This document shows positions 43,332 through 52,581 of a stretch of 64,000 nucleotides of DNA, one piece after another. Position 1 is the stretch's first letter. Every line of letters begins with the position of its first letter. This DNA is from JAPSGB01 sp963775185 (GTDB lineage Bacteria; Myxococcota_A; Polyangia; Polyangiales; Polyangiaceae): the NCBI GenBank assembly GCA_963775185.1, contig CAVZIE010000031.1:62001-126000 (forward strand), written 5' to 3'. Under the pieces are notes generated by a model. It made no database searches. It was not told the origin of the DNA and saw only the letters and a list, made by a program, of their open reading frames with translations. Position numbers and translations under genes: made by a program.

Positions 43332-44327
43332 CTAGGGGCAGTCGCCGCTGATCGGGTACGCGCTCGCCGCGAAGCCGGCCTCGAGATGGAAGGCGTCCTT
43401 GCAGGTGGCGGTGGCCGCGGAGTTGGTCGCGATGCACCAGTCGCCTTCAGGGCGCGCGCCGCCGGTCCACTGTGTGGAGCTCTTGCAGTAGCCGTCCGCG
43501 CCCTTCCAGTCCGTACCGGCCAGGAGCACGCACAAGCTGAAGTTCAGATCGGGCACGAAGACCTTGTCCGACTCCTCGACGCCGATGTAGCCGGTGATGG
43601 TGCCGCCGTTCTGCCAGGGGTAGATCGGCGGATCGACGGTGGTGTCGGGCAGACAGTCCACGGCCGGATCGAGCTTGTCGCCGTTGTACGCGCCGATGCA
43701 GTTGTGATCGGCGCTCCACGTGCCCTTGAACTCCCCGCCGTGGATCGGCAGGAGCACGACGTTCGTCGTGTCGCCCGGGGTGACGAAGATCGGCACCACG
43801 ATGTCGACGTTGCTGGCCGAGAAGTCGTTGCCGGTGACCGTCACGTCGATGGTCGTGGGCGCGACCGGGATCTGCGCGTTCGGCAGCACCGCGAAGCACG
43901 CCGGCTGCGACAGGTCGGTGACGGGCAAGCCGCCGCCGGTCTTGAGCTTGTTGTTCTGCGTGTCGAACTGGAACAGCCAGTTGAACGTGCCCTGGCCGTT
44001 CGCGTTGCACTCCGGCTGGTTCAGGTCGACGCCCTTGTTGATGATGTTCTCCTGAAGGAACTTCGTGGCGAGCGCCGCGGGTTTCTGCAGCTGGATCTGG
44101 GTCAAGCGGCCGTTCCAGGTCGTCTGGCCGGTATTGTCCGCCTTGGCCAGGCACTCGTGCCCGGGCCCGGTGGCGCCTTGCGGGCCGTAGCACGCCGCGG
44201 CAGTCGGGAAGCAGTCGCCGCTGCCGCCACCGCTGCCGCCGCCACCGTTGCTGTTGTCGCTGCTGCACGCCACGACCGCGCCCAGGCACAGGCCGAACAG
44301 GATCGGAAGACGGAAACCAAGCATCAT
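43332..44327 (-). CDS. Lipoprotein, function unknown
   Basis: A 331-residue lipoprotein (lipobox VVAC, Cys21) with a short Gly/Ser linker and a large soluble domain rich in beta-forming sequence and with eleven cysteines after the linker, probably disulfide-bonded outside the cytoplasm. Two ATG codons stand in tandem at the start. No named family recognised. It converges on the enoyl-CoA hydratase gene, 13 bases apart. Confidence 0.72.
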   Translation of the reverse strand: MMLGFRLPILFGLCLGAVVACSSDNSNGGGGSGGGSGDCFPTAAACYGPQGATGPGHECLAKADNTGQTTWNGRLTQIQLQKPAALATKFLQENIINKGVDLNQPECNANGQGTFNWLFQFDTQNNKLKTGGGLPVTDLSQPACFAVLPNAQIPVAPTTIDVTVTGNDFSASNVDIVVPIFVTPGDTTNVVLLPIHGGEFKGTWSADHNCIGAYNGDKLDPAVDCLPDTTVDPPIYPWQNGGTITGYIGVEESDKVFVPDLNFSLCVLLAGTDWKGADGYCKSSTQWTGGARPEGDWCIATNSAATATCKDAFHLEAGFAASAYPISGDCP

Positions 44328-44370
44328 TGGAGTTCTCCAGAAGGACCGCGAGGGCCCGGCAAGATATCAC

Positions 44371-44387
44371 TTCCGCGCCGGCCCGAC
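44371..44387 (-). repeat. Dispersed repeat copy in divergent region
   Basis: TTCCGCGCCGGCCCGAC, a diverged copy between the lipoprotein and the membrane protein genes. Confidence 0.4.
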
Positions 44388-44448
44388 CCCTCGAAATCGC
44401 CCAGCACTGTCATGGGCGTCACCGTTATGTCACCATGCTGCCGCCCGC

Positions 44449-45489
44449 ATGACACGCGACAAGCCGGGCTCCAGCATGGCGATCTGGGGCTTCGCCTTTG
44501 GCTACTTCGCCTGCTACGTGCCGTACAGCGCGCTCACCAAGGCGCTCAGCTCGGGCTTGCTCCAGGGCATGAACCACGAGCCGATCCCCGGTCCCGAGCT
44601 GCTGCCGGTGACCACGATCGCGTCGCTGTTCGGCATGTTCACGTTCCTCTCCGCGATGCGCTGGTGGCGCTTCGCGGGGCGCCGCAGCATCGGCGCGCTC
44701 TCCGTCCCGTTTCCCGGCATCTGGACGTTCTGCTCCGGGCTGTGCACCGCCGCCATCATCGCCACGACCACGCTCGCGTACACGTTCAGCGGCGTGTCGA
44801 TCGTGTTCATGATGTTGCTGCTGCGCGGCGGCGTGCTCGTGATCGCGCCGATCGTCGATTTCGTCAGCCGCCGCCACGTGCGTTGGTTCTCGTGGATCGC
44901 CCTCGCGTTGAGCTTCGGCGCGCTGCTGGTCGCGTTCTTCGGCGGCAGCGAGGGCAGCCTGGCGCTCACCGGCGTCGCGCTCGTGGACGTCTCGGTGTAC
45001 CTGGCGGGCTACTTCGTGCGGCTCCGCTTCATGAGCCGGCTCGCCAAGTCCGGCGACGCGACCGCGACCAAGCGCTACTTCGTTGAAGAGCAGATGACGG
45101 CGACGCCGGTCATCGTGCTGTTGCTGGTCGTGCTCGCGCTCGTAGATCGCGGCACGCTGATGCACCAGGTCCGCTTGGGCTTTGCGCCCTTCGTCACCGG
45201 CGCGCACCTCGGCACGCTGCTGGTGATCGGCCTGTTCTCCCAGGGTACGGGCATCTTCGGCGGGCTCATCCTGCTCGACAAGCGCGAGAACAGCTTCAGC
45301 GTGCCGGTGAACCGTGCCTCCAGCATCCTGGCCGGCGTGCTCGCGAGCACCAGCCTCTACTTCTGGCTCGGCAAGCACGCGCCCGGCGCTACCGACCTGT
45401 TCGGCGCGAGCCTGGTGATCGCCGCGATCCTCGTGCTCAGCCTGCCGGGCGTGCTCGCGAAGCGACGCAACACCGCTTCCGCGACCTGA
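44449..45489 (+). CDS. Ten-helix membrane protein, EamA/DMT-like
   Basis: A 346-residue protein with about nine to ten hydrophobic helices arranged like drug/metabolite (EamA) transporters, with the typical FSGVSIVFMMLLLRGGVLVIAPI segment between halves shortened here as LRGGVLVIAPIVD. Substrate unknown. ATG 44449 precedes the first helix; the frame upstream is not protein-like. Confidence 0.65.
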   Translation: MTRDKPGSSMAIWGFAFGYFACYVPYSALTKALSSGLLQGMNHEPIPGPELLPVTTIASLFGMFTFLSAMRWWRFAGRRSIGALSVPFPGIWTFCSGLCTAAIIATTTLAYTFSGVSIVFMMLLLRGGVLVIAPIVDFVSRRHVRWFSWIALALSFGALLVAFFGGSEGSLALTGVALVDVSVYLAGYFVRLRFMSRLAKSGDATATKRYFVEEQMTATPVIVLLLVVLALVDRGTLMHQVRLGFAPFVTGAHLGTLLVIGLFSQGTGIFGGLILLDKRENSFSVPVNRASSILAGVLASTSLYFWLGKHAPGATDLFGASLVIAAILVLSLPGVLAKRRNTASAT

Positions 45490-45503
45490 TCGATCTGCCT
45501 GGG

Positions 45504-45523
45504 TTTGCCGGTCCGGCGCGGAA
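45504..45523 (+). repeat. Dispersed repeat copy between convergent genes
   Basis: TTTGCCGGTCCGGCGCGGAA, exact consensus, fifteen bases after one stop and seventeen bases before the other. Confidence 0.65.
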
Positions 45524-45540
45524 CCGTGCGCGTTCGCCGC

Positions 45541-46077
45541 TCAGGCCAATACGGCTCGCGCGCGTTCGCGGAGCGTCGCGAGGTCGTAGTGTCCGTCCCA
45601 CAGCTTCTCGTTGAAGTACCAGGTCGGCGTGGTGTGGACGCCCGCGGCCCTGCCCGTCTTGACGTCGCGCTCGACGCGGTCACGGAGCATTTCCGTGCCC
45701 AGCATTGCTTCGAGCGCCTCCACGTCGAGCCCGGTCGACTCGAGATCGGTCATCACGTCGCGCGCGATGATGCCACGCTGATGCCCCATGAGCCGGTCGT
45801 GGACGTCCCAGAAACGCCCGAGCTTGCCGGCTGCTTCCGCGACCTCCGAAAGGATCTCCGCGTTGGCGTGGATCTGCCGCAGCGGAAAGTGCCGGAACAC
45901 GAACCGCATCGGCACCGCGAGGCTCGCCTCCAGCTCGCGCAGCACCGACGCCGAGGCGCGCGTGTGCGGGCAATCGTAATCGCCGTACTGAACGACGGTG
46001 AGCGGCGCGTCTTCCGGACCACGGATGTGGTCGTCGGCAAGCAGGGGCGGCATGGTCTTCATGATCGCTGGCGTCAT
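45541..46077 (-). CDS. DsbA-family thioredoxin-fold protein
   Basis: A 178-residue DsbA/thioredoxin_4-type protein: DAPLTVVQYGDYDCPHTRAS, the long helical insertion (FWDVHDRLMGHQ) and the cis-proline loop GVHTTPTWYF. The active site is CPHT, a single cysteine instead of CxxC, so a classic dithiol oxidase role is unlikely; a monothiol or reductase role as in some FrnE-like proteins is possible. No signal peptide, hence cytoplasmic. ATG 46077 or 46062. Confidence 0.85.
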   Translation of the reverse strand: MTPAIMKTMPPLLADDHIRGPEDAPLTVVQYGDYDCPHTRASASVLRELEASLAVPMRFVFRHFPLRQIHANAEILSEVAEAAGKLGRFWDVHDRLMGHQRGIIARDVMTDLESTGLDVEALEAMLGTEMLRDRVERDVKTGRAAGVHTTPTWYFNEKLWDGHYDLATLRERARAVLA

Positions 46078-46256
46078 AGTGCGGCCACGCCGCCGTGTCC
46101 TCCAGCAACGACGTGACGATTCCAGATCGAAGCCGTCACCCGCAGGATATCCAAGCCGATTTTTCCAGAGCGACCGTGCAATTCCTTCGCAAGCGTTGCC
46201 ACGCCGCCACTCCGGAAGCTTGCGCGGAGGCTCGCCGCGGAGCACTTGAGATACCC

Positions 46257-46781
46257 ATGCCCGGCGGGCGCACGCGAAGACTCCCGACGTCTGTGTGCGG
46301 CGGCTTGATCGCGCTGGCGCTCGCCGCCGCGGCGGGCTGCGGTCGGCGCACGGCGCCGGTCGGGACGGACGCGGCGGCGGCGGCGCGCGAGGTGGTCGTG
46401 CGCGCTCCGGTTGCGCTCCGGGTCGCGCGTGGCCTCGACGAGCTGTCCGTGGAGCTCGATCCGGACGCGCGGGGGACGATGACGGTGAAGGCGACGCCGC
46501 ACAGCGTGCTCGGCGTGGCGTACACGACGCGCGTGTTCGAGCGCGGAGGGACGCAGGCCCTCGGCGAACGGCGCGGCACTGTGCCGGGCGCGGGCTTCGA
46601 CCTCGGCGCCCAGGTCTGGCGCACCGGGCCGGACGCGCTCCCGCAGCGGGACAAGAAGTACGTGGTGGAGATGCGCGTGGTGCTGTTCGAGACCGACGTC
46701 GCACCCGGGCCGCGTTGGAACCCGCACGCGGGTCGCTTCCGCTCGCTGTTCGAGCGCACGCTGCGGCAGTCGGAGGAGTGA
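46257..46781 (+). CDS. Small lipoprotein
   Basis: A 174-residue lipoprotein with an Arg-rich n-region, hydrophobic core and lipobox AAGC (Cys27). The mature part is a beta-rich domain (VARGLDELSVELDPDARGTM, KYVVEMRVVLFETDVAP) of unknown function. ATG 46257 is chosen because it precedes the signal directly. Divergent from the DsbA-like gene. Confidence 0.65.
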   Translation: MPGGRTRRLPTSVCGGLIALALAAAAGCGRRTAPVGTDAAAAAREVVVRAPVALRVARGLDELSVELDPDARGTMTVKATPHSVLGVAYTTRVFERGGTQALGERRGTVPGAGFDLGAQVWRTGPDALPQRDKKYVVEMRVVLFETDVAPGPRWNPHAGRFRSLFERTLRQSEE

Positions 46782-47442
46782 CACGCTCGCGTAGGAGCGC
46801 AGCACCGTGCCGCCGGTGCCGGGGGTGCTGCCGGAGGGGTTGGCGGCCGCGTTCAGAAATCGATACCTGTAGCTGCCGATTTCACGAGCGCGCGCGATAG
46901 GCGATGCGCACCTTTTCGCCTCTCCTCGACGTTTGATGGGCGCTCGAGCGTGCGCGTAGCGCGCGCAGCGCCGGTCGCGTACCTGCCGCTGTTCTGGGCG
47001 GTGGAGAACATCACGGATTTCGCGGTGCAGGCACTGCGGCCTGCCTCGTGGCGCTCCGTCCGACCCGGACTGGAAACCGGAGGATGGCAACGCATGATTC
47101 GTCAGCCCTCTGTGTCAGCGTAGTTGTCGCCTCGGAATCTGGTGGCGCCACGCCCGCGTCGGCGGATCGCTGTGCTGTTCGAGGGCGACGGAGATCTCGC
47201 TCGTGGCGCTCGCGTTCGGCATCGAGCTTGGTACGGCGGGCGTGCAGCTCGCCCTGTGACCACCCGCCGGTGTCGGAGTCGTGCCAGAAAAGGGCTTACG
47301 GCCACACCACTGGCTTCGGCACTGCACGCGGCGTCTTCGTGCCATCGTCGAGATCGGCACGGTCGTTGACTCCGCGCCGTTGCGCAACGATCGTCCGGCA
47401 CTCGATCGCGAGGCGCCATCCCGCGCAAAGTAGGGTCGTGAC

Positions 47443-47694
47443 TCACCGCTCACGCCGCCTGGCTCCCCGCCGAGAGCACCCCGAGCGCGGCCCGCAGCAG
47501 CGCTTCGACGCCGTCGCCGTCGTCGACGCCCACGTGGACACGCGCCTGCTCGATCGCACGCCGCGCCTCCCGCTCGTTCCTGGTCGGGGCCTCCGTCCCT
47601 CCGTCCCCTCGACTCGCTTCGCTCGCTCGCTTCGCTCGGCAATCCGCAGCAGCTCCGCGTGCACGCGCCGCCAGTCAGAGATATTCCCACTCAT
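47443..47694 (-). pseudogene. Broken small gene in the degraded region
   Basis: Starts well (MSGNISDWRRVHAELLRIAE) after a GGAGGG ribosome site and overlaps an upstream frame by ATGA, but a low-complexity AGCGAGCGA-type stretch follows and the original frame appears to continue as REARRAIEQARVHVGVDDGD and EALLRAALGVLSAGSQAA in another phase, ending near 47456. Family not recognised. Confidence 0.35.
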
Positions 47695-47716
47695 ATTTCC
47701 CTCCCTCCTGCTTCCG

Positions 47717-47835
47717 CTCTACCACGAGGTCTTTCGACGCTCGGAGCCGTGCACAGCCGCGCGATCGCGTCGTCGATCACGCTTCGAGTCGCTCTGCCTC
47801 CGCGAGCGCGACACGCGGCGCGACAAGCCGCCCAC
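47717..47835. repeat. Imperfect direct repeat, copy A
   Basis: About 118 bases similar (roughly 85 percent by eye) to 48382-48500, both containing CGCGCGATCGCGTCGTCGAT. On the minus strand both encode TRSVIDDAIARL and the end of a preceding small protein. Confidence 0.7.
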
Positions 47836-48085
47836 GTCGGCCATCGCGAGCACGATCGGCGTTCGACGACCAGCGGCACCGCAGATCGCGTCAAACACAT
47901 TCGACGATCGCGCGTCGATTTTCCGGGATCCGCTCGGCGCGCGACTTCGCGTCACCCACGTGGGCGCAGCGCCGACAAGCGCGACGTACTCGGCGAACGT
48001 CGGGAAGCCGAGCTGGGAAATCCCCTCATATCAACACAAAGACCAAAGCAACGGATTCCGCTGCGATCCCGACCCATGGGAATGG

Positions 48086-48307
48086 CACAGGAAGATCGGA
48101 AGGTCGGAAGATTTGGGGATGGAACGGACGAGGTGATCGGAGCGCCCGATTCACGAGGCGCAGGTCATCACCTGCCCACGTCTTTCCCGCCTACCGGTTG
48201 GTCTGCTCGTCGACTTCAACGTCACGGCCCTGCGGAACGGCCTGCGACGGCTCACACCCGAACACCCCGAATCCTTGAAAACCTTCCGCTCTTCCGATCT
48301 TCCTGTG
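48086..48307. repeat. Inverted repeat pair
   Basis: CACAGGAAGATCGGAAG (48086-48102) is the exact complement of 48291-48307; similarity extends to 29 bases with three mismatches. A second pair, GGAAATCCCCTCAT near 48016-48029 and ATGAGGGGATTCC near 48317-48329, lies outside it. Confidence 0.75.
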
Positions 48308-48381
48308 AAAGTCCAAATGAGGGGATTCCTCAGGAAGCCGAGCCGCCCGTGCGCGCCGTCAGTCGGAGATCTTCCCACCCG

Positions 48382-48500
48382 TCTACCACGAGATCTTTCG
48401 AGCCCCTGAGCGGCGCGCAGCCGCGCGATCGCGTCGTCGATCACGCTTCGAGTCACTCCGCCGCCGCGAGCGCGACACGCGCAGCGACACGCCCCCCATT
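48382..48500. repeat. Imperfect direct repeat, copy B
   Basis: Counterpart of copy A (47717-47835). It spans the end of the small protein at 48453-48773 and the start of the following GTGA-coupled frame. Confidence 0.7.
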
Positions 48501-48773
48501 GACCAAGACCTGTCGAAGCTGCGTTGGAAGCGGCCGGCCGGTGACCTCCTTCGTGAGTCCCTCGAGCATCGGAAACGCCGGAGATGGTGCCACGACGACC
48601 CTCGTCGCCGGGACGGACTTCGCCGGAACCGGGCAACCAAGCGTGCGCTCCGTCAACTCGTCGAACTTGGCCAGCGCGTACTTCCGGTAGTCCTGATCCC
48701 CCGCAGCCGCGCCATCGAACCTGAGCGCCAGCATCTGCGGACTGGTCGAAGGACTGGTCGAAGTGCCGCGCAC
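48453..48773 (-). CDS. Hypothetical protein, possibly 3' part of a longer gene
   Basis: A 106-residue frame with natural-looking composition (LALRFDGAAAGDQDYRKYAL, PAFPMLEGLTKEVTGRPLPT). An upstream frame (start near 48856) supplies a hydrophobic N-terminus (RTETVVLLTAAALRIF) and may have been joined to it before a frameshift. The stop overlaps a GTG (GTGA) for a following small frame. Copy A of the direct repeat preserves a decayed version of its last residues (RVALAEAE versus RVALAAAE). Confidence 0.4.
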   Translation of the reverse strand: MRGTSTSPSTSPQMLALRFDGAAAGDQDYRKYALAKFDELTERTLGCPVPAKSVPATRVVVAPSPAFPMLEGLTKEVTGRPLPTQLRQVLVNGGRVAARVALAAAE

Positions 48774-48906
48774 CCGGCCATGGCGGGGCGGAAGATGCGC
48801 AGTGCCGCGGCGGTGAGCAGCACCACTGTTTCCGTCCTGGTCACCAGGGCGGCCACGCGTCCCGCGCGTGGCCGCCCACGTCGGCGCGTCGCTCCGCGCT
48901 ACGCGC

Positions 48907-49932
48907 TTACGCGGCCTTGTCGAGCGCGCGCGCCTTGCTCGGCAGGGCTTCCAGCGTCGCTTCGAGCAGCGCTTCGCGGAGCACGGGCGTCGCGAGCAGC
49001 GCTTCGCGCGCCTTCTCGCGGCCGTGGCCGATGCTCGAACCGGCGAACATCAGGTGCGAGCCGCTCTTTTCCGCGACGCCACAAACAACCGCTGTGTCCA
49101 GCAGATCGCCGGTGGCGTCGATGCCGAGGCCCCAGCGGATGTCGAGCTCCGCCTCGGTGAAGGGCGGGGCGCACTTGTTCTTCACGACCTTGACGCGGGT
49201 GCGGTTGCCGACGGTCGTCTCGCCGACGGTGACCTTGCCGATGCGGCGCACGTCGAGGCGCACGCTCGCGTAGAAGCGCAGCGCCGTGCCGCCGGTGGTC
49301 GTCTCGGGGTTGCCGAACACGACGCCGATCTTCTGGCGCAGCTGGTTGATGAACACGAGCGTGGTGTTCGTGCGCGACACGACACCGCCGAGCTTGCGCA
49401 GCGCCTGACTCATCAGCCGCGCCTGGAGTCCCATGTGCGAGTCGCCCATCTCGCCCTGGATCTCGGCCTTGGGCACCAGCGCGGCGACCGAGTCCACGAC
49501 GATCAGGTCGATGGCCTCGGAGCGCGTCAGCATCTCGACGATTTCCAGCGCTTGCTCGCCGCTGTCGGGCTGCGAGACCAGCAGCTTGTCGAGATCGACG
49601 CCGATGGCGCGGGCGTAGCGCGTGTCGAAAGCGTGCTCCGCGTCGATGAACGCGCAGATGCCGCCCGCCTTCTGCGCCTCGGCGATGGCGTGCAGCGTGA
49701 GCGTCGTCTTGCCGCTCGACTCGGGGCCGAACACCTCCACGATGCGCCCGCGCGGATAGCCGCCGGTGCCGAGCGCCTCGTCGAGGGCGAGCGATCCGGT
49801 CGGGATCACGTCGATCGGATCGAGGAAGGCGTCCTCGCCCAGGCGCATGATCGCGCCCTTGCCGTGCGCCTTTTCGATGCTGGTGACGGCCGCGTTGACG
49901 GCCCTTTCCTTGTCCTTGTCCGTGTCGGTCAT
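48907..49932 (-). CDS. recA: Recombinase RecA
   Basis: A 341-residue RecA with Walker A GPESSGKTTL, Walker B LIVVDSVAALVPKAE, the L1 loop (GEMGDSHMGLQARLMSQALRK region) and L2 loop (NQLRQKIGVVFGNPETTTGG). It binds ssDNA, drives homologous strand exchange and LexA autocleavage. Length is normal, with a slightly short C-terminus. Start ATG 49932. No LexA box was searched reliably by eye. Confidence 0.97.
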   Translation of the reverse strand: MTDTDKDKERAVNAAVTSIEKAHGKGAIMRLGEDAFLDPIDVIPTGSLALDEALGTGGYPRGRIVEVFGPESSGKTTLTLHAIAEAQKAGGICAFIDAEHAFDTRYARAIGVDLDKLLVSQPDSGEQALEIVEMLTRSEAIDLIVVDSVAALVPKAEIQGEMGDSHMGLQARLMSQALRKLGGVVSRTNTTLVFINQLRQKIGVVFGNPETTTGGTALRFYASVRLDVRRIGKVTVGETTVGNRTRVKVVKNKCAPPFTEAELDIRWGLGIDATGDLLDTAVVCGVAEKSGSHLMFAGSSIGHGREKAREALLATPVLREALLEATLEALPSKARALDKAA

Positions 49933-49981
49933 TGTGTGTCTCTTTCTTCCCGGTCAAACGACGTGGGCGCGCATGTGCGCT

Positions 49982-51542
49982 TCACGCCAGGGGATCGCGA
50001 TCGAGCAGTCGCCCTTGCAGCGCCTCGGCGACGTGCGGCGCGCGCACGCGGTCGACTCCGTCCAGATCGGCGACGGTGCGCGCCACGCGCAGCACCTTCA
50101 CGTACGCCCGCGCGGACAGGCCGAGCTGCGGGATGGCCGTCTCGATCAGCTGGCGGCCCTCGCGGTCGAGACGCGCCACGCTCTCGAGCTCGCGCGCCGG
50201 CAGCGACGCGTTGGTGCGTCCGCGGGCGCGCTGGCGCTCGCGCGCGGCGACCACGCGCGCGCGGACCGCGTGCGACGACTCGCCGCCGCTCATGCTGACC
50301 AGCGCCGCGACGTCCACCGGCGGCACCGGCACGTGCACGTCGAGTCGATCGACGAGCGGCCCGCTGAGCCGCGCGCGGTAGGCTTGCACCTGTTTTTCGC
50401 TGCAGCGGCAGTCGCGCCGCGGATGACCGTGGTAGCCGCACGGGCACGGGTTCACCGCGCCCACGACCAGCGGAGCCGCGGGGAACCACGCCCGCGCCCG
50501 CGCCCGCGCGATGCACACGCGGCCGTCTTCCAGCGGCTGGCGTAGCGACTCGAGCGCGCCGCGCCGGAACTCCGCCAGCTCGTCGAGGAACAGCACGCCG
50601 TTGTGCGCCAGGCTCACCTCGCCGGGACGCGGCACCTCGCCGCCGCCCACGAGCCCGGCTTCGCTGACCGAGTGATGTGGCGCGCGGAACGGCCGCGCCG
50701 TGACCACGCCCTTGTCCGCTTCCACGAGCCCCGCGACCGAGTGGATCGCGGTCGTCTCGATCGCCTCCTCGAACGTCAGCGGCGGCAGGATCGTCGGCAA
50801 GAGTCGCGCGAGCAGCGTCTTGCCGCCGCCGGGCGGGCCGATGAACAAGATGTTGTGATTGCCCGCCGCAGCGACCTCGAGCGCGCGCCGCGCCGCCGCT
50901 TGCCCGCGCACGTCCGACAAGTCGCCGACGCCTTTCGCGCCCACCGACGGCGCGAACGGCGTGCGCCGCGCGCGCGGCAGCTCCGTGCCCTCGCAGAAGT
51001 GCTGCGGCGAGCTCTGTCAGATCGCGCGCGACGTACACCTCGAGCGCGTCCACGAGCCCGGCCTCGGCGGCATTCCCGGCCGGTACGATGGCGCGCTTGC
51101 AGTACCGCGCCGCGCCTTCGAGCTGCGGCAGGACGCCGCGGATCGGACGGATCGCGCCGTCCAGCGAGAGCTCGCCGAGCACGAGCACGTCGTCGAGACA
51201 CCCTTCGGGCAGCTTGTCCAACGCGCCGAGCGCCGCGAGCGCGATCGCCACGTCCAGCGCCGCGCCGCTCTTGCGCAAGTCGGCCGGCGCGAGGTTGACG
51301 GTGATGGCGTACGCGTCGAGCAGCACGCCCAGGCGCGCCAGTGCGCTCGCGACGCGAACGCGCGCCTCGCGCACCGCCGCTTCGGCGAGGCCCACCATCT
51401 GGAAGTGCGACGGGCCGCGATGGCAGCAGACTTCGACGCGGATCGGATGCGCGTCGAGCCCGACCAGCGCGCTCGCGTGCGCCGTCGCGAGCCCGAGCGG
51501 CTTGCCCTGGATCGTCGCGTTGTTGTTGGAGGTGGCGACCAT
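49982..51542 (-). CDS. comM: YifB/ComM Mg-chelatase-like AAA+ ATPase, frameshifted
   Basis: The N-terminal half (HASALVGLDAHPIRVEV, ITVNLAPADLRKSGAALD, VLGELSLDGAIRPIRGVLP) and the C-terminal half (LSDVRGQAAARRALEVAAAG, Walker A IGPPGGGKT, LDELAEFRRGALESLRQP, CPCGYHG...CRCS zinc motif) are in different frames. Changing frame at about 50990-50994, where CGCGAG appears to be read as CGAG, joins LTELAAALLREGTELPRARR into a normal 520-residue protein. ComM is a hexameric helicase promoting branch migration in natural transformation. It lies next to recA on the same strand. Confidence 0.85.
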
Positions 51543-51659
51543 GCCAGGGCGCCAGTGCACCCGCCGTGCCGCGCGCAAGTGCGCGGGACTTCACGATCGC
51601 GGAGCTGGCGAAGATCGGCGGCCGGCGGCGATCGCCGATCTTCGCCGATCGGGATGGGA

Positions 51660-51677
51660 TGCCGGTGCGGCGCGGTA
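51660..51677 (+). repeat. Dispersed repeat copy
   Basis: TGCCGGTGCGGCGCGGTA, two mismatches to consensus, in the divergent region between comM and the CDGSH gene. Confidence 0.5.
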
Positions 51678-51767
51678 TCCTGCTGAACTCTGCTCGTGCC
51701 GCACCACACCCTCTTGTGATCGCGCGCACTTCGCCCCAGGTACTCCGGGTCTGCGAGGAGGAATCCG

Positions 51768-52403
51768 ATGAGTGTCGACGAGATCCGTGGCAAGCGCGTG
51801 TTGATCCGGTTCGATGGCGAGAAGTGCATCCACTCGCGAGGCTGCGTGCTCTCGCGTCCGGACGTGTTCGTGCCCAACGTCGCCGGCGAGTGGATCCATC
51901 CGGACGCGGCGACGCCCGAGGAGATCGCCGGGCTGGCGCTGAATTGTCCGAGCGGCGCCATCGCGTACGAACGACTGGACGGCGGCGAGAGCGAGAAGCC
52001 GCCGCTGGTGAACACGGTGCACGTTCGCGAGAACGGCCCATACGCCGTACACGCGCAGATGACGATCGAGGCGCACGGTCCGATGCTGCGCGCGACGTTG
52101 TGCCGCTGTGGCGCCTCGAAGAACAAGCCGTTCTGCGACGGCAGCCACGCCGCGGCGGGCTTCGAGGCGAGCGGCGAGCCAAAGACCCAGGAGTCGCCCG
52201 CGCTCGCCGCGCGCGACGGCTTGGTCGAGGTGACGCCGGCCCGGAACGGTCCACTCGTAGTCACAGGTAATCTGGAGATCTGTGCGGGCACCGGCCGCAC
52301 CGTGAAGCGCGTGACGAAGGCCGCCCTGTGTCGCTGCGGCCACTCCGCGAACAAGCCGTTCTGCGACGGGACGCACGCCAGGATCGGGTTCCAGGCGGAT
52401 TGA
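51768..52403 (+). CDS. CDGSH iron-sulfur protein with N-terminal divergent ferredoxin domain
   Basis: A 211-residue protein with an N-terminal Fer4_19-type segment (GEKCIHSRGC...LNCPSGAI) and two CDGSH zinc-finger-type 2Fe-2S motifs, CRCGASKNKPFCDGSH (about 118-133) and CRCGHSANKPFCDGTH (about 186-201). CDGSH clusters with Cys3-His ligation serve in redox or iron/ROS signalling (mitoNEET family). Ribosome site GAGGAGG precedes the ATG. No operon partner is evident. Confidence 0.9.
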   Translation: MSVDEIRGKRVLIRFDGEKCIHSRGCVLSRPDVFVPNVAGEWIHPDAATPEEIAGLALNCPSGAIAYERLDGGESEKPPLVNTVHVRENGPYAVHAQMTIEAHGPMLRATLCRCGASKNKPFCDGSHAAAGFEASGEPKTQESPALAARDGLVEVTPARNGPLVVTGNLEICAGTGRTVKRVTKAALCRCGHSANKPFCDGTHARIGFQAD

Positions 52404-52581
52404 TGCGCGAGGCCCCGCGGCCGAGAGCCGCGCGGCGCGCACGGACTGGGCACGAGCCACGAACGGGTGATTCGGTATTGCGAGCGCGCCGGGGAGGAAG
52501 GCAGTGCGCCGTCGTGGCCGAGCCGCTCGGTCCCTACGCGACGGGTTGAGCCGCGCGTGCAGGTTGCGCTACGGTCGCGCC

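Larger units (their letters stand above)
46782..48452. other. Gene-poor region with degraded fragments
   Basis: About 1.7 kb in which no intact gene is convincing. Short coding-like pieces on the minus strand change frame repeatedly (for example ALFWHDSDTGGWSQGE at about 47230-47290 and REARRAIEQARVHVG at about 47530-47570). Base composition is lower in GC than the neighbours in places. The segment also contains duplicated fragments and inverted repeats listed separately. Confidence 0.55.

Noticed and set aside
46853..47095. Small minus-strand gene in the degraded region
   Set aside because: No ribosome site, Arg/Ser-rich composition and no recognisable motif.
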